A stretch of DNA of 64,000 nt from Eikenella exigua. Lineage in GTDB: Bacteria > Pseudomonadota > Gammaproteobacteria > Burkholderiales > Neisseriaceae. The translations under genes were made by a program, and so were the position numbers. The notes under the pieces were generated by a model. That model ran no database searches. It saw only the letters and a program-made list of their open reading frames with translations, and was not told where the DNA came from. Positions 33,220 to 40,300 of the stretch are shown here, piece after piece; position 1 is the stretch's first letter; every line of letters starts with the position of its first letter. The stretch covers positions 682,001 through 746,000 of the forward strand of contig NZ_CP038018.1 in NCBI RefSeq assembly GCF_008805035.1. The letters run 5' to 3'.

Positions 33220-33746
33220 GCCGCCACCTCCGCCGCAATCGCTTCGGCCACCGCGCGGCAGATGCGCCATTTGGTCTGCTTCCACTGCGCAAGGTCGGCA
33301 TCGTTGCTGATAAAAAACGGCTCTAAGATAATGCCGCCCGCCTGCGCATAGGCCAAACGGCTGTGCTGCCCGGCGTTGTCGGGCTTGTAGCCGCCCTCGC
33401 CGCGCAGTTTCCAACCACTGGCAGCGGCCACCGCCGCGCATATACGCTGGCAGGCTGCCTTGTTTTTCAGAATGGAGAGCGCCTCAATGCCCGTCGCCTC
33501 TTTCTTTGCGGCGGCATTGGTGTGAAATTCCACCGCCAAACGGCTGCCCTTAATCAGTTTCACCGCCTCGCGCAACGGCATATTGCCCTTGCCCTCGCCG
33601 TCGGTTTTAACCTCCAAGCCGTAATCGGTGCGCAGGATAGAGGCCACGATATTGCGCATATCCTGCGCGATGTCCGCCTCGCGGTCGCTGCCGTTCACGG
33701 CACCCGGGTCGGTGTTGGAATGTCCGGCTGTAATGGTAATAAACAT
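33216..33746 (-). CDS. N-acetylmuramoyl-L-alanine amidase endolysin (Amidase_3)
   Basis: 176 residues from the ATG at 33746 (MFITITAGHSNTDPGAVNGS). The zinc-amidase landmarks are AGHSNTDPGAVN near the start, VEFHTNAAAKKEATGIE near the middle and an ILEPFFISNDADL end. It cleaves the amide bond between MurNAc and the stem peptide to release virions. No secretion signal is visible, so it needs a holin. A terminator hairpin ends 6 bases before the start. Confidence 0.88.
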   Translation of the reverse strand: MFITITAGHSNTDPGAVNGSDREADIAQDMRNIVASILRTDYGLEVKTDGEGKGNMPLREAVKLIKGSRLAVEFHTNAAAKKEATGIEALSILKNKAACQRICAAVAAASGWKLRGEGGYKPDNAGQHSRLAYAQAGGIILEPFFISNDADLAQWKQTKWRICRAVAEAIAAEVAA

Positions 33747-33752
33747 GATAAA

Positions 33753-33776
33753 AACCCCAGTGGTTACACTGGGGTT
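33753..33776 (-). terminator. Terminator between the early/middle and lysis genes
   Basis: AACCCCAGTG (33753-33762), loop GTTA, CACTGGGGTT (33767-33776). On the minus strand the stem runs into TTTTTATC, a good intrinsic terminator, just before the amidase ATG. It would stop Mor-gene transcripts, so late transcription must read through or start elsewhere. Confidence 0.75.
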
Positions 33777-33824
33777 ATTGTCCAACGGCAGGCTACCTGA
33801 AAATGCTTGAGGCGGCTCACACGG

Positions 33825-34295
33825 TTAAAGCAGCGAGATTTGCCGGCTCTCCGGCGGCGGGGCATTGTCGGTCTTTTTGAGGATGTCCCACACCGTGCGG
33901 TCGGTAAGGTGGTGGCATTGCGCCAAATTCTGCACCGCCCAAAACGCGGTCATGTTATCGCGGCTCACCAGCTCGTCAAACTGGCGGCGGATTTTACGGT
34001 GCAGCAGCTCTCGCACTGCCCGTTCGCATTTCGGCAGCCACAGCCGCTGGCGTTGGCCGAAGGCGCGGCACAGCTTGTCTGCCGCCTGTTCGCCCACCAC
34101 TTCCGCCAAGGCAGCGTGCGTAGCCTGCCCGGCACGCTTCACATTGCAGGACACCGGGAAGGTGGTGCCGCCGTAGGCGCGCAGCAGCGCAAGCGTCGGC
34201 TCGGCGCCAATCAGCCCCACCATCTCCATTACGCTGTCCGGCAGCAGGTGGCGCACCGCATCAAAATCCGTTTCATCGTAGTGTTCAAACGACAT
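33825..34295 (-). CDS. mor: Mor-type middle transcription activator
   Basis: 156 residues from the ATG at 34295 (GGGGA 7 bases upstream), overlapping GemA by 11 bp. It contains MEMVGLIGAEPTLALLRAYG, GTTFPVSCNVKRAGQA and a C-terminal helix-turn-helix (LTDRTVWDILKKTDN): the Mor/C family that activates middle or late Mu promoters. No second, C-like copy is present downstream, so this may be the only activator. Confidence 0.9.
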   Translation of the reverse strand: MSFEHYDETDFDAVRHLLPDSVMEMVGLIGAEPTLALLRAYGGTTFPVSCNVKRAGQATHAALAEVVGEQAADKLCRAFGQRQRLWLPKCERAVRELLHRKIRRQFDELVSRDNMTAFWAVQNLAQCHHLTDRTVWDILKKTDNAPPPESRQISLL

Positions 34296-34701
34296 TATTT
34301 TCCCCTTTCCGGCGGTTGGCATAAATCTGCAAGGCCGCCACCAGTTTGTGCAATTTATCATCCGGCAGCCAATGCACTTGGTCCACGCCAAACATCCGTT
34401 TGGCCATCCCGTGCGCATAAGCCCAAGTCAGGCCGTTATCCAGCAGCAGCGCTTCCACCTTGCCGATCATCTTGGAGGCCGAGCGGCGCGGGCTGGGGCG
34501 GCGCCCCATCGGGCGGCTGGCGGCAAAACCCTGCCGCTGCATGGCCGCGAGCACTGCTTCCAGCTCGCGCAGGGTCATCTTGGCGCAGGAGCTTTTGCCC
34601 GTTTCACGGTGCAGCAGGGCGCGGTAGGTGTCGTCGTCCAAGCCCAGTTGCGCTTTGCCAATGTGGATTTTGGCTTTCAGTTTGTTCAGATTGGCCTGCA
34701 T
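34285..34701 (-). CDS. gemA: GemA-like regulator (Mu gp16, DUF1018)
   Basis: 138 residues: IHIGKAQLGLDDDTYRALLH, GKSSCAKMTLRELEAVLAAM, KMIGKVEALLLDNGLTWAYA, MAKRMFGVDQVHWLPDDKLH, KLVAALQIYANRRKGE. This is the standard DUF1018 pattern. GemA of Mu affects host gene expression and DNA supercoiling. The ribosome site appears to be the AGAGG of an eikDUS directly before the ATG. Confidence 0.9.
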   Translation of the reverse strand: MQANLNKLKAKIHIGKAQLGLDDDTYRALLHRETGKSSCAKMTLRELEAVLAAMQRQGFAASRPMGRRPSPRRSASKMIGKVEALLLDNGLTWAYAHGMAKRMFGVDQVHWLPDDKLHKLVAALQIYANRRKGENNVV

Positions 34702-34731
34702 TTTTCAGGTAGCCTCTTGTAATGATCCACT

Positions 34732-34756
34732 CATGCCGCCGCTATGCAGCGGCATG
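34732..34756. repeat. Inverted repeat between the HU and GemA genes
   Basis: CATGCCGC (34732-34739) and GCGGCATG (34749-34756), 9-nt loop, with an eikDUS beside it near 34704-34716. No T-run follows on either strand, so it is more likely an RNA structure or protein site than a terminator. Confidence 0.45.
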
Positions 34757-34765
34757 GATTGAGCA

Positions 34766-35041
34766 TCACTGATTCACCAGCTCTTTGAGCTGCGCGCTTG
34801 GCTTAAACCGTACCTTGCGTTTGGCCGCCACCTGCACCGGCTCGCCGGTTTTCGGATTGCGGCCGGTGCGCGCCGCCGTCTCGGTTACCTCAAATACGCC
34901 GAAGCCGTTTAGCGGCACCCGTCGGCCGTTGGCTAAAGCCTCGCGGATGGTATACTGCACCGCCAGCAGCGCAATTTCGGCTTCGGCGCGGCTCATCTTG
35001 CCGTGTTCGGCGATAGCCTTAATTAAATCCGGTTTATTCAT
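34766..35041 (-). CDS. HU/IHF-family DNA-binding protein
   Basis: 91 residues: MNKPDLIKAIAEHGKMSRAE, RRVPLNGFGVFEVTETAART, GRNPKTGEPVQVAAKRKVRF, then KPSAQLKELVNQ. This is a complete HU fold including the GRNPxTGE arm. It bends DNA. Transposition of Mu needs HU, so a phage copy may make the transposome less dependent on the host. AGGAG before the start. Confidence 0.95.
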   Translation of the reverse strand: MNKPDLIKAIAEHGKMSRAEAEIALLAVQYTIREALANGRRVPLNGFGVFEVTETAARTGRNPKTGEPVQVAAKRKVRFKPSAQLKELVNQ

Positions 35042-35117
35042 GATTTAAACTCCTATTGAACTGTTTTAAACTGCGGCAAACCGTGCCGCTCGGGTTTCGA
35101 TTTTTCAGGTAGCCTGC

Positions 35118-35318
35118 TTACTGCTTAAGCTCTGGAACACCCTGCACTTCCTCACCACGTAGGCGAGCGTTGGCATTGATGGTCATCATCGCTATGGCGG
35201 CATAATTCTGTGCCGGGGTATTCTTTTGAGATATGCCTCGTACCATAGGTACGTCACTGGTACATCCGATGTCCAGCATATTTCCCACGTCTTCGATGGT
35301 AATAATTACTTTTGCCAT
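35118..35318 (-). CDS. Small phage protein of unknown function
   Basis: 66 residues from the ATG at 35318 (AGGAG upstream): MAKVIITIEDVGNMLDIGCT, SDVPMVRGISQKNTPAQNYA, AIAMMTINANARLRGEEVQG. The opening beta strand and helical second half resemble small proteins in Mu-like early regions. It lies between rdgC and HU. Confidence 0.65.
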   Translation of the reverse strand: MAKVIITIEDVGNMLDIGCTSDVPMVRGISQKNTPAQNYAAIAMMTINANARLRGEEVQGVPELKQ

Positions 35319-35322
35319 GTCT

Positions 35323-36207
35323 TTACTCCTGCCAACCGCCCAACAATTCGGCCAACTCATCCAGTATCATAGCCAGCGCATTTCCGGCGATGATTTGCGA
35401 GGCGGCGGCCAAATCAGAGCCGCTGTCGCCGTGGCTCTGGGCATCCTCCTGTAGGTGGTCTAGGTAGCGGATGCGTTTCAGGGTCAAATCCTGCGTCAGC
35501 ACCAACACCACGCGCTCGCGCCACACCAAACCAAGCTCGACTACGCGCTTGCCGCATTTCACATGCTGCACCACCTCTTCGGCAGTCACGTCTTCGCGCT
35601 TGATGCGTATTTCCGCGCCCATATCGCCCGCGCCCACCAAAGCCACGTAGTCGTCCAGCTCAAACTGCCCGTCGGCCTCGCCGCGCAGCAGCCATTGGGT
35701 CATCAGTTCGGATGCGGAGCGGCGGGTAAAGGTGGGCAGTGCCCGCAGCCCACCCAATGCTTCACGCAGATGGCTCAACAGGTTTTCGGCTTTGTTGCCG
35801 GTTTGGTTAATCAGCAAGTAGCCGCCAACTAAGACTGCATCAGTGCGGCTGGCGCGGGTAAAGGCCCGCGGCAGCAGCTCGTCAATAATCTGCTCTTTCA
35901 GCTCCTGCCTTTCCTTGCGGCCGACTTTACGGGCTTCCTCTGCTTCGATTTTGGCGATTTTTTCGTCCAAGACGGTTTTGATGACCGCACCAGGCAGCAC
36001 CCGTTCTTCGCGCTTCAGGGAGATGCCGAGAGTTTTGTCTGCGGCAAATACCAGCTCGTCACCAAACGGCTGCGGCACGGCAAAACCGTCGGTAAACCAA
36101 TCCAGCCCGCAGGGCGGTGCAAAGCGGTGTTCGTCCAATGCGGCGGCTAAAACGGCCGCATCCGGGGTTTCAGGTAGCCTGTAGGCTTGGCATTGCTTAA
36201 ACCACAT
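35323..36207 (-). CDS. rdgC: RdgC, recombination-associated protein
   Basis: 294 residues from the ATG at 36207 (GAGGAG 8 bases upstream). MWFKQCQAYRLP at the start, GLDWFTDGFAVPQPFGDELV, KTVLDEKIAKIEAEEARKVG, RKERQELKEQIIDELLPRAF, and FTRRSASELMTQWLLRGEAD are RdgC signatures. RdgC is a ring-shaped DNA-binding protein that inhibits RecA-mediated strand exchange; in Neisseria it affects pilin variation. A phage copy may protect replication intermediates. Confidence 0.93.
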   Translation of the reverse strand: MWFKQCQAYRLPETPDAAVLAAALDEHRFAPPCGLDWFTDGFAVPQPFGDELVFAADKTLGISLKREERVLPGAVIKTVLDEKIAKIEAEEARKVGRKERQELKEQIIDELLPRAFTRASRTDAVLVGGYLLINQTGNKAENLLSHLREALGGLRALPTFTRRSASELMTQWLLRGEADGQFELDDYVALVGAGDMGAEIRIKREDVTAEEVVQHVKCGKRVVELGLVWRERVVLVLTQDLTLKRIRYLDHLQEDAQSHGDSGSDLAAASQIIAGNALAMILDELAELLGGWQE

Positions 36208-36511
36208 CTTTTTGCTCCTCATCGTCGGTTACACATTTGTTGCCGTTTATCCAGCCTTCTTGGTAATCCACCTCTCCGGCTTTAACCTGCACTGCATGGG
36301 CTTTCACTTCGTCCCAATCCATGTTGTTGGCTGCCCAGTCTTCGATTTCGTATTCATGCGCGGTAAACAGCTGTTCGGTTTCGGCTTTAACCTTCTCGCG
36401 GTCTTCGCCGCAGCGCTCGGCGTAATAATCTGTTCGGGTATCGGCGATAATTTGGGTGGGCACGCGCCAAACCGAAAAATCGGGCATTTCTACTAAAAGA
36501 TATTTCTTCAT
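36197..36511 (-). CDS. Acidic early phage protein of unknown function
   Basis: 104 residues: MKKYLLVEMPDFSVWRVPTQ, IIADTRTDYYAERCGEDREK, then AHEYEIEDWAANNMDWDEVK and an acidic end. A short beta opening and DNA-mimic-like acidity are visible, but I assign no function. GGAG before the ATG; it overlaps rdgC by 11 bp. Confidence 0.65.
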   Translation of the reverse strand: MKKYLLVEMPDFSVWRVPTQIIADTRTDYYAERCGEDREKVKAETEQLFTAHEYEIEDWAANNMDWDEVKAHAVQVKAGEVDYQEGWINGNKCVTDDEEQKDVV

Positions 36512-36523
36512 TTTTTCAAGCTC

Positions 36524-36757
36524 CTACATAGCAAACCAAATTGCGGCACTGATGGCAAACCATATAGCCGCCCAGGCAAACCACCAGCGGCCTTCTCGGC
36601 GGTAGGCTTCAGCCGTGGCACAGTAGTGCTGTGCCAACTCCAGCGCGCGGTAGCCGTAAGTATTGATGGTGTCGGACACATCAATTTTCAGGGTGCAGTT
36701 GATTTCTCTGCCTGCTTTATCGGCGCAGGACTTGCCTTCATTCAGCATTACAGCCAT
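36524..36757 (-). CDS. Small membrane protein of unknown function
   Basis: 77 residues, with two Cys near the N-terminus and one membrane segment at the C-terminus (WWFAWAAIWFAISAAIWFAM, very Trp-rich). It begins 1 bp after the Gam stop, so it is co-translated. I recognise no family. Confidence 0.6.
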   Translation of the reverse strand: MAVMLNEGKSCADKAGREINCTLKIDVSDTINTYGYRALELAQHYCATAEAYRREGRWWFAWAAIWFAISAAIWFAM

Positions 36758-36758
36758 C

Positions 36759-37298
36759 TCACACCCCCGCTAATTCCGGGTCGCTGGGTTCGATCACGAT
36801 TTTTTCCACCCCGCTCATGATTTTGATACCCGGCACCTGCCCGTCGGCAAACAGCTCGGCCTCGTTGAGGATGGCCTCCTTATTGATTTCCTCTTTCAGC
36901 CGCACAAAGCGCGCCAGCGCAGTCTTTTCCTTCAGGTAGGCCAACACCGCCGCCACACCGGTTACGCGCACGCTGGGCGGGTCGGCACGCCATTTCACGA
37001 TGCCGGTTACAAAATCCACGGTCTTGGTTTTGTAGCCTTCGGTCAGCTCTTCGCGGTTGGCTTCGCAGTAGGCCTGCACACCGCCGGTGAGCTCGGCCAG
37101 TTCGGCGCGCAGCGGGTCGGCCAGCTCGTTGTATTCCTGCTCGATGGCCGCCTGCTTGTCGCCCATCTCGGCTTCCAAGCGTTTTACTTCGCGTGCCAAG
37201 TCGCCGATGCGGCGGATTTGCGCCGAGGCTTCCACGCGGCTCTGCACGGCGGCCGTCAGCGCGGCCTGTTTAATGCGGGTTTTCTTTTTCGCTACCAT
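36759..37298 (-). CDS. gam: Mu Gam-like DNA end-protection protein
   Basis: 179 residues: MVAKKKTRIKQAALTAAVQS, then LAREVKRLEAEMGDKQAAIE, EANREELTEGYKTKTVDFVT, GIVKWRADPPSVRVTG and LKEEINKEAILNEAELFADG. This is the Mu Gam / host-nuclease inhibitor pattern: a Ku-like protein that binds double-strand ends and blocks exonucleases. The length is normal. Confidence 0.93.
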   Translation of the reverse strand: MVAKKKTRIKQAALTAAVQSRVEASAQIRRIGDLAREVKRLEAEMGDKQAAIEQEYNELADPLRAELAELTGGVQAYCEANREELTEGYKTKTVDFVTGIVKWRADPPSVRVTGVAAVLAYLKEKTALARFVRLKEEINKEAILNEAELFADGQVPGIKIMSGVEKIVIEPSDPELAGV

Positions 37299-37681
37299 TG
37301 CTTTTTCCTTTCAAAGATTTCAGCGATTATTTGATACAGTTTTTTCAGGTTTTCCCGTCCCCGGGCTTTTTCTTCCGGTGTGAGTTGCCGTTTGTGCTCC
37401 AACTTCGGCGGCTCCGGCCTCGGCGGCAGACACCTAATCAGCATTTTGGGTGTCGGCCAGCGTTCGATTTCGGCAAATAACCGGGTAAATCCCGCGGTGA
37501 TTCGCCCTTTGTCCAACTGTTCGGCCCAACTGATATTCACTGAGGCGATGGCCTCCACCCATACGCTGGCCGTCAATTTGATGCCGTCGGCGGGCGGCGC
37601 ACCTTCCAGCCGCAGCATCATCAGTTTTTGCAGCCCGGTCAGCAGCTCATCGCTGACAAACTTGGGCAGTGGCTTGCTCAT
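37292..37681 (-). CDS. Early phage protein of unknown function
   Basis: 129 residues: MSKPLPKFVSDELLTGLQKL, VWVEAIASVNISWAEQLDKG, FTRLFAEIERWPTPKMLIRC, then a Pro-rich link and a basic helix (KARGRENLKKLYQIIAEIFE). The layout is like small helical replication-region proteins. GGAGG upstream; 7-bp overlap with gam and 35-bp overlap with the next gene upstream. Confidence 0.65.
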   Translation of the reverse strand: MSKPLPKFVSDELLTGLQKLMMLRLEGAPPADGIKLTASVWVEAIASVNISWAEQLDKGRITAGFTRLFAEIERWPTPKMLIRCLPPRPEPPKLEHKRQLTPEEKARGRENLKKLYQIIAEIFERKKQW

Positions 37682-38177
37682 TTTTCATTTCCTCCAGTTG
37701 TTGTACGGCATCCACCACTTTGCTTCCCCGTGGCCGGCTGCCGCCGATAATGGCCGGGGTGGCGGTGCCGTCGTTGATGGATACCGGCACCGATGCCACA
37801 TTGCCCGCCCAACCGGCGATAATCTCGTACAGGTAGCCGTGGGATTTGAGCGGGGTTTTCAGGCGGCCGCTGTCGCGGGCGGACAGCACCTCGTTAAACG
37901 CATAAGCCCAGGCAGCCACTGGGGCGGGGTAGGACTGGCCGTTACGGTAAATCTGCCCGGCTTGGATGTCCGGCAGCAGTTCGGCCATCAACGAAGCCAT
38001 GCGAGCTTGAGAGAGCGCGGACTTGTTCGGGCGAAACAGGCCGAGATATTTCACTAACCCCAGCGTCATCGCCCCGCCGATATTGGCCAACGTCCACAAG
38101 CTTTGCCGCGCCTGTTCGTGGGCAATCAGCGCATCGAGGGAGTTTTCCGCGCCGCAGCACGGGCAACGGGTTTTCAT
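37647..38177 (-). CDS. Zinc-ribbon phage protein of unknown function
   Basis: 176 residues from the ATG at 38177 (MKTRCPCCGAENSLDALIAH), overlapping the previous stop by 4 bp. The N-terminal CPCC motif suggests half of a zinc ribbon. Then come LWTLANIGGAMTLGLVKYLG, LFRPNKSALSQARMASLMAE and a Gly-rich middle, ending with VVDAVQQLEEMKNEQ. It is typical of the early region of Neisseria-type Mu prophages. The function is unknown. Confidence 0.7.
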   Translation of the reverse strand: MKTRCPCCGAENSLDALIAHEQARQSLWTLANIGGAMTLGLVKYLGLFRPNKSALSQARMASLMAELLPDIQAGQIYRNGQSYPAPVAAWAYAFNEVLSARDSGRLKTPLKSHGYLYEIIAGWAGNVASVPVSINDGTATPAIIGGSRPRGSKVVDAVQQLEEMKNEQATAQVCQR

Positions 38178-38491
38178 GCTGCCGCTCCTTGCTGCTCGGC
38201 ATCCAGCCGGATAAAGGTGTCGATGTTTTCGCGCTCGGCTTGCAGGGTAAATGCCTTGTCTTCGGTGCTCATGTCGCTGGGGTAATCGCGCAGAATCATC
38301 CAATCGAGCCGGGCAGTATCGGAGTTGGGGATAAGCTCCAACCCGGAAACAGGGAAGTCTTCCACTTCAAGGGCGTCATCAAACATCACGTTTACATAGT
38401 CGTATTCGTCCACTGCTGATAGCACTACGCCAACAGATGTCGGCGTGGGAAAACACCTGACCTTATCGCCAAATTTAAATTGCCGTGTCAT
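38174..38491 (-). CDS. Early phage protein, SH3-like N-terminus
   Basis: 105 residues: MTRQFKFGDKVRCFPTPTSV, GVVLSAVDEYDYVNVMFDDA, then FPVSGLELIPNSDTARLDWM and a helical end. The N-terminal half has the F-x-x-G-D-x-V pattern of small beta barrels. The function is unknown. GGAG upstream; 4-bp overlap downstream. Confidence 0.65.
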   Translation of the reverse strand: MTRQFKFGDKVRCFPTPTSVGVVLSAVDEYDYVNVMFDDALEVEDFPVSGLELIPNSDTARLDWMILRDYPSDMSTEDKAFTLQAERENIDTFIRLDAEQQGAAA

Positions 38492-38493
38492 TT

Positions 38494-38745
38494 CTAAGCT
38501 CCTAACTTCTTCATCATCTCATCACGCCTTTTTTGCGCCGCTGCGCCGATGGCTTGATAGTGTTTGCAAGCCACAGCCTTGCGTGACCAATAGCGGCTGA
38601 TTTCGCCTTTGGCGCAGGGCGCAAAGCCAAACCTCAACATCGGCGTCGGCCTAGGCTCTTCGTCTTTCCCCGGCTCGCTGGTTTTCCAGTGGCGGCAGCG
38701 GTAGCAGGTTGGTTCGGTCATTTTCAGGTAGCCTTTATCCGCCAT
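38494..38745 (-). CDS. Small Cys-rich phage protein
   Basis: 83 residues if started at 38745, 75 from a second ATG at 38721 (MTEPTCYRCRHWKTSEPGKD). Cys pairs CYRC and later FAPCAKG and VACKHY suggest zinc binding. The first eight codons encode an eikDUS (read as KGYLK), and the AGG of that repeat could be the ribosome site for the internal ATG. The function is unknown. Confidence 0.6.
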   Translation of the reverse strand: MADKGYLKMTEPTCYRCRHWKTSEPGKDEEPRPTPMLRFGFAPCAKGEISRYWSRKAVACKHYQAIGAAAQKRRDEMMKKLGA

Positions 38746-38884
38746 ACCTTTTCCGTTTTGCTGCTGCCTGTTCGGCTTGTTCTGCCTGACGCGCCTTGCG
38801 CTGCAATATCCGACGTTCCATCAATTGCAACTTAAATTCCTCATCGCTCAAGTTGTAGCCCCGTCTAATCGGTCGCCTAATCAT
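38735..38884 (-). CDS. Very small basic phage protein (49 residues)
   Basis: ATG at 38884, overlapping the previous gene by 4 bp (ATGA). Sequence: MIRRPIRRGYNLSDEEFKLQ, then LMERRILQRKARQAEQAEQA and a basic end. One long charged helix. It is supported by tight overlaps on both sides; the function is unknown. Confidence 0.55.
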   Translation of the reverse strand: MIRRPIRRGYNLSDEEFKLQLMERRILQRKARQAEQAEQAAAKRKRYGG

Positions 38885-39174
38885 GGTTTTACCCTTTCGG
38901 TTTCAGGTAGCCTGTCGGTGATGGGCTCATACACGATGCCGCTCATCCGTTCTTGGTCGCTCATGCGGCTGTAGGCCACTTCCCATTGCGTTGCTTCGTG
39001 GTCGGCCTGCTGTTGCAGGGCGGCCATGCGGTCGGTTGCCGGCTCGGTCTGTACCAGCACCCTGTTTGCTGCCGGCTGCGGGGTGCAGCTGCCGGTCATG
39101 GCGGCATAAGCCAGCGCAATCAGTGTGCCCACCATCCAGCGCCGCAGTGCCGGTTTTAAGCTGTCTTGCCACAT
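38881..39174 (-). CDS. Small phage membrane protein or lipoprotein
   Basis: 97 residues: MWQDSLKPALRRWMVGTLIA, then LAYAAMTGSCTPQPAANRVL. The hydrophobic segment ends in TGSC, a weak lipobox (Cys30). The rest is polar and helical (RMAALQQQADHEATQWEVAY). Its ATG shares one base with the previous stop (TAATG). Confidence 0.6.
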   Translation of the reverse strand: MWQDSLKPALRRWMVGTLIALAYAAMTGSCTPQPAANRVLVQTEPATDRMAALQQQADHEATQWEVAYSRMSDQERMSGIVYEPITDRLPETERVKP

Positions 39175-39326
39175 TATTTCCTCCCGTCTTTGATGCCGCG
39201 GAGTACAAGCTCAATAGCCCAGCCCACCCCGAAACCCACAATCGCAATGGCAAAGGCCAAAGTGAGCGCCGCGCCTATCACGCTGCCGAAATTAGCTTGG
39301 TTAAACCATGTCCAAAATTCACACAT
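39174..39326 (-). CDS. Very small phage membrane protein (50 residues)
   Basis: ATG at 39326, with GAGGAG 8 bases upstream. Sequence: MCEFWTWFNQANFGSVIGAA, then LTLAFAIAIVGFGVGWAIEL and a charged end. One membrane helix rich in Gly/Ala. Ribosome site and stop/start overlap support it. The function is unknown. Confidence 0.6.
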   Translation of the reverse strand: MCEFWTWFNQANFGSVIGAALTLAFAIAIVGFGVGWAIELVLRGIKDGRK

Positions 39327-39344
39327 TTTTCATCTCCTCTTTGC

Positions 39345-40235
39345 TTAGTGAATCAACATCTCGGCAAACTGCCGTACCATTTCCACGGAGGGTTCCTGCC
39401 GGTTAATCCGGGCAAGCCGCACCACACCGCGCAGCATCTTGTCTAGCCGGCGGGCGTTGCCTGCGGCGGTGCGCACCAGCTCGGCGGCGGCCTCCTCATC
39501 CATATCCGGCATCGCTTGGGCCACAATCTGCGCCAAGTCTTCATCCGGCACGCTCTCGCCCAAATCCAACTTAAAGGCCATGCGGCTGTAGAGCTGTTTC
39601 AATTCGCCGTTTTTGCCGCGCAGGTTGACCAGCAGCCTAGGCATCCCGGCCAACACCAAGCCGCAGCCGGTTTTGTCGTGCACGCGGCGCAGGCATTCCA
39701 GCGCCCGCAGCGGCAGGTTTTCCGCTTCATCCACCAAGATAATGCGGCCACTGTCTCGCAATCGGCCTACCACCGAATCCATCAGCTCGTTCAGGCTGCC
39801 TTTGCCCTCTGCGCCAAGCATGGCGGCCAGCTTTTGCAGTAGCACTTTGGCGGTATAGGTCGGATCGGTCTCAATCATCAGCGCGTCGGGTGCCTGTTTG
39901 CAGTATTCGCGCAGCGAGCTGGTTTTGCCCAAGCCGGCCTGTCCGAACAGCACCACTGCTTCGCCTTCCACATGTGCCAACCGCAGCACATCGCGCACCC
40001 GCTTGGCCGTAGTCGTGAGCACATAGTCCACCTCCAGCTTTCTTTCGGCTTCGCGCTCGCGCTGCTTTTGCAGATAGGCGGCAATCTTGCGTTCGATTTC
40101 CTGCACATTGCCCGGGTATTTGCCGTGCAGGTATTGGTTCACCACGGGCGAGGTGACGCCCACGGCACGCGCCACCGCCGATTGCGAGAGGCCGTTATCG
40201 CTGATATAGTCTTGTAAATCCTGTCTGATGCTCAT
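39345..40235 (-). CDS. MuB-like transposition target ATPase
   Basis: 296 residues from the ATG at 40235 (AAGGAT upstream); the longer frame to 40325 has no start signal. An N-terminal helix-turn-helix (SQSAVARAVGVTSPVVNQYL) is followed by an AAA+ ATPase with Walker A LFGQAGLGKTSS (about 96-107) and Walker B RIILVDEAENLP (about 164-175). MuB binds target DNA, recruits MuA and confers target immunity. It lies 65 bp downstream of the transposase gene, with an eikDUS in the gap. Confidence 0.92.
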   Translation of the reverse strand: MSIRQDLQDYISDNGLSQSAVARAVGVTSPVVNQYLHGKYPGNVQEIERKIAAYLQKQREREAERKLEVDYVLTTTAKRVRDVLRLAHVEGEAVVLFGQAGLGKTSSLREYCKQAPDALMIETDPTYTAKVLLQKLAAMLGAEGKGSLNELMDSVVGRLRDSGRIILVDEAENLPLRALECLRRVHDKTGCGLVLAGMPRLLVNLRGKNGELKQLYSRMAFKLDLGESVPDEDLAQIVAQAMPDMDEEAAAELVRTAAGNARRLDKMLRGVVRLARINRQEPSVEMVRQFAEMLIH

Positions 40236-40300
40236 CTTTAAAATCCTTTTAAATAGGGGTTTCAGGGTTTCAGGTAGCCTGTTGCCGCAGGCTGCCTGTT

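Noticed and set aside
33043..33441. 132-codon frame over the amidase and small basic protein
   Set aside because: Only the part from the ATG at 33219 has a start overlap consistent with the operon; the upstream part is the shifted reading of the amidase gene.
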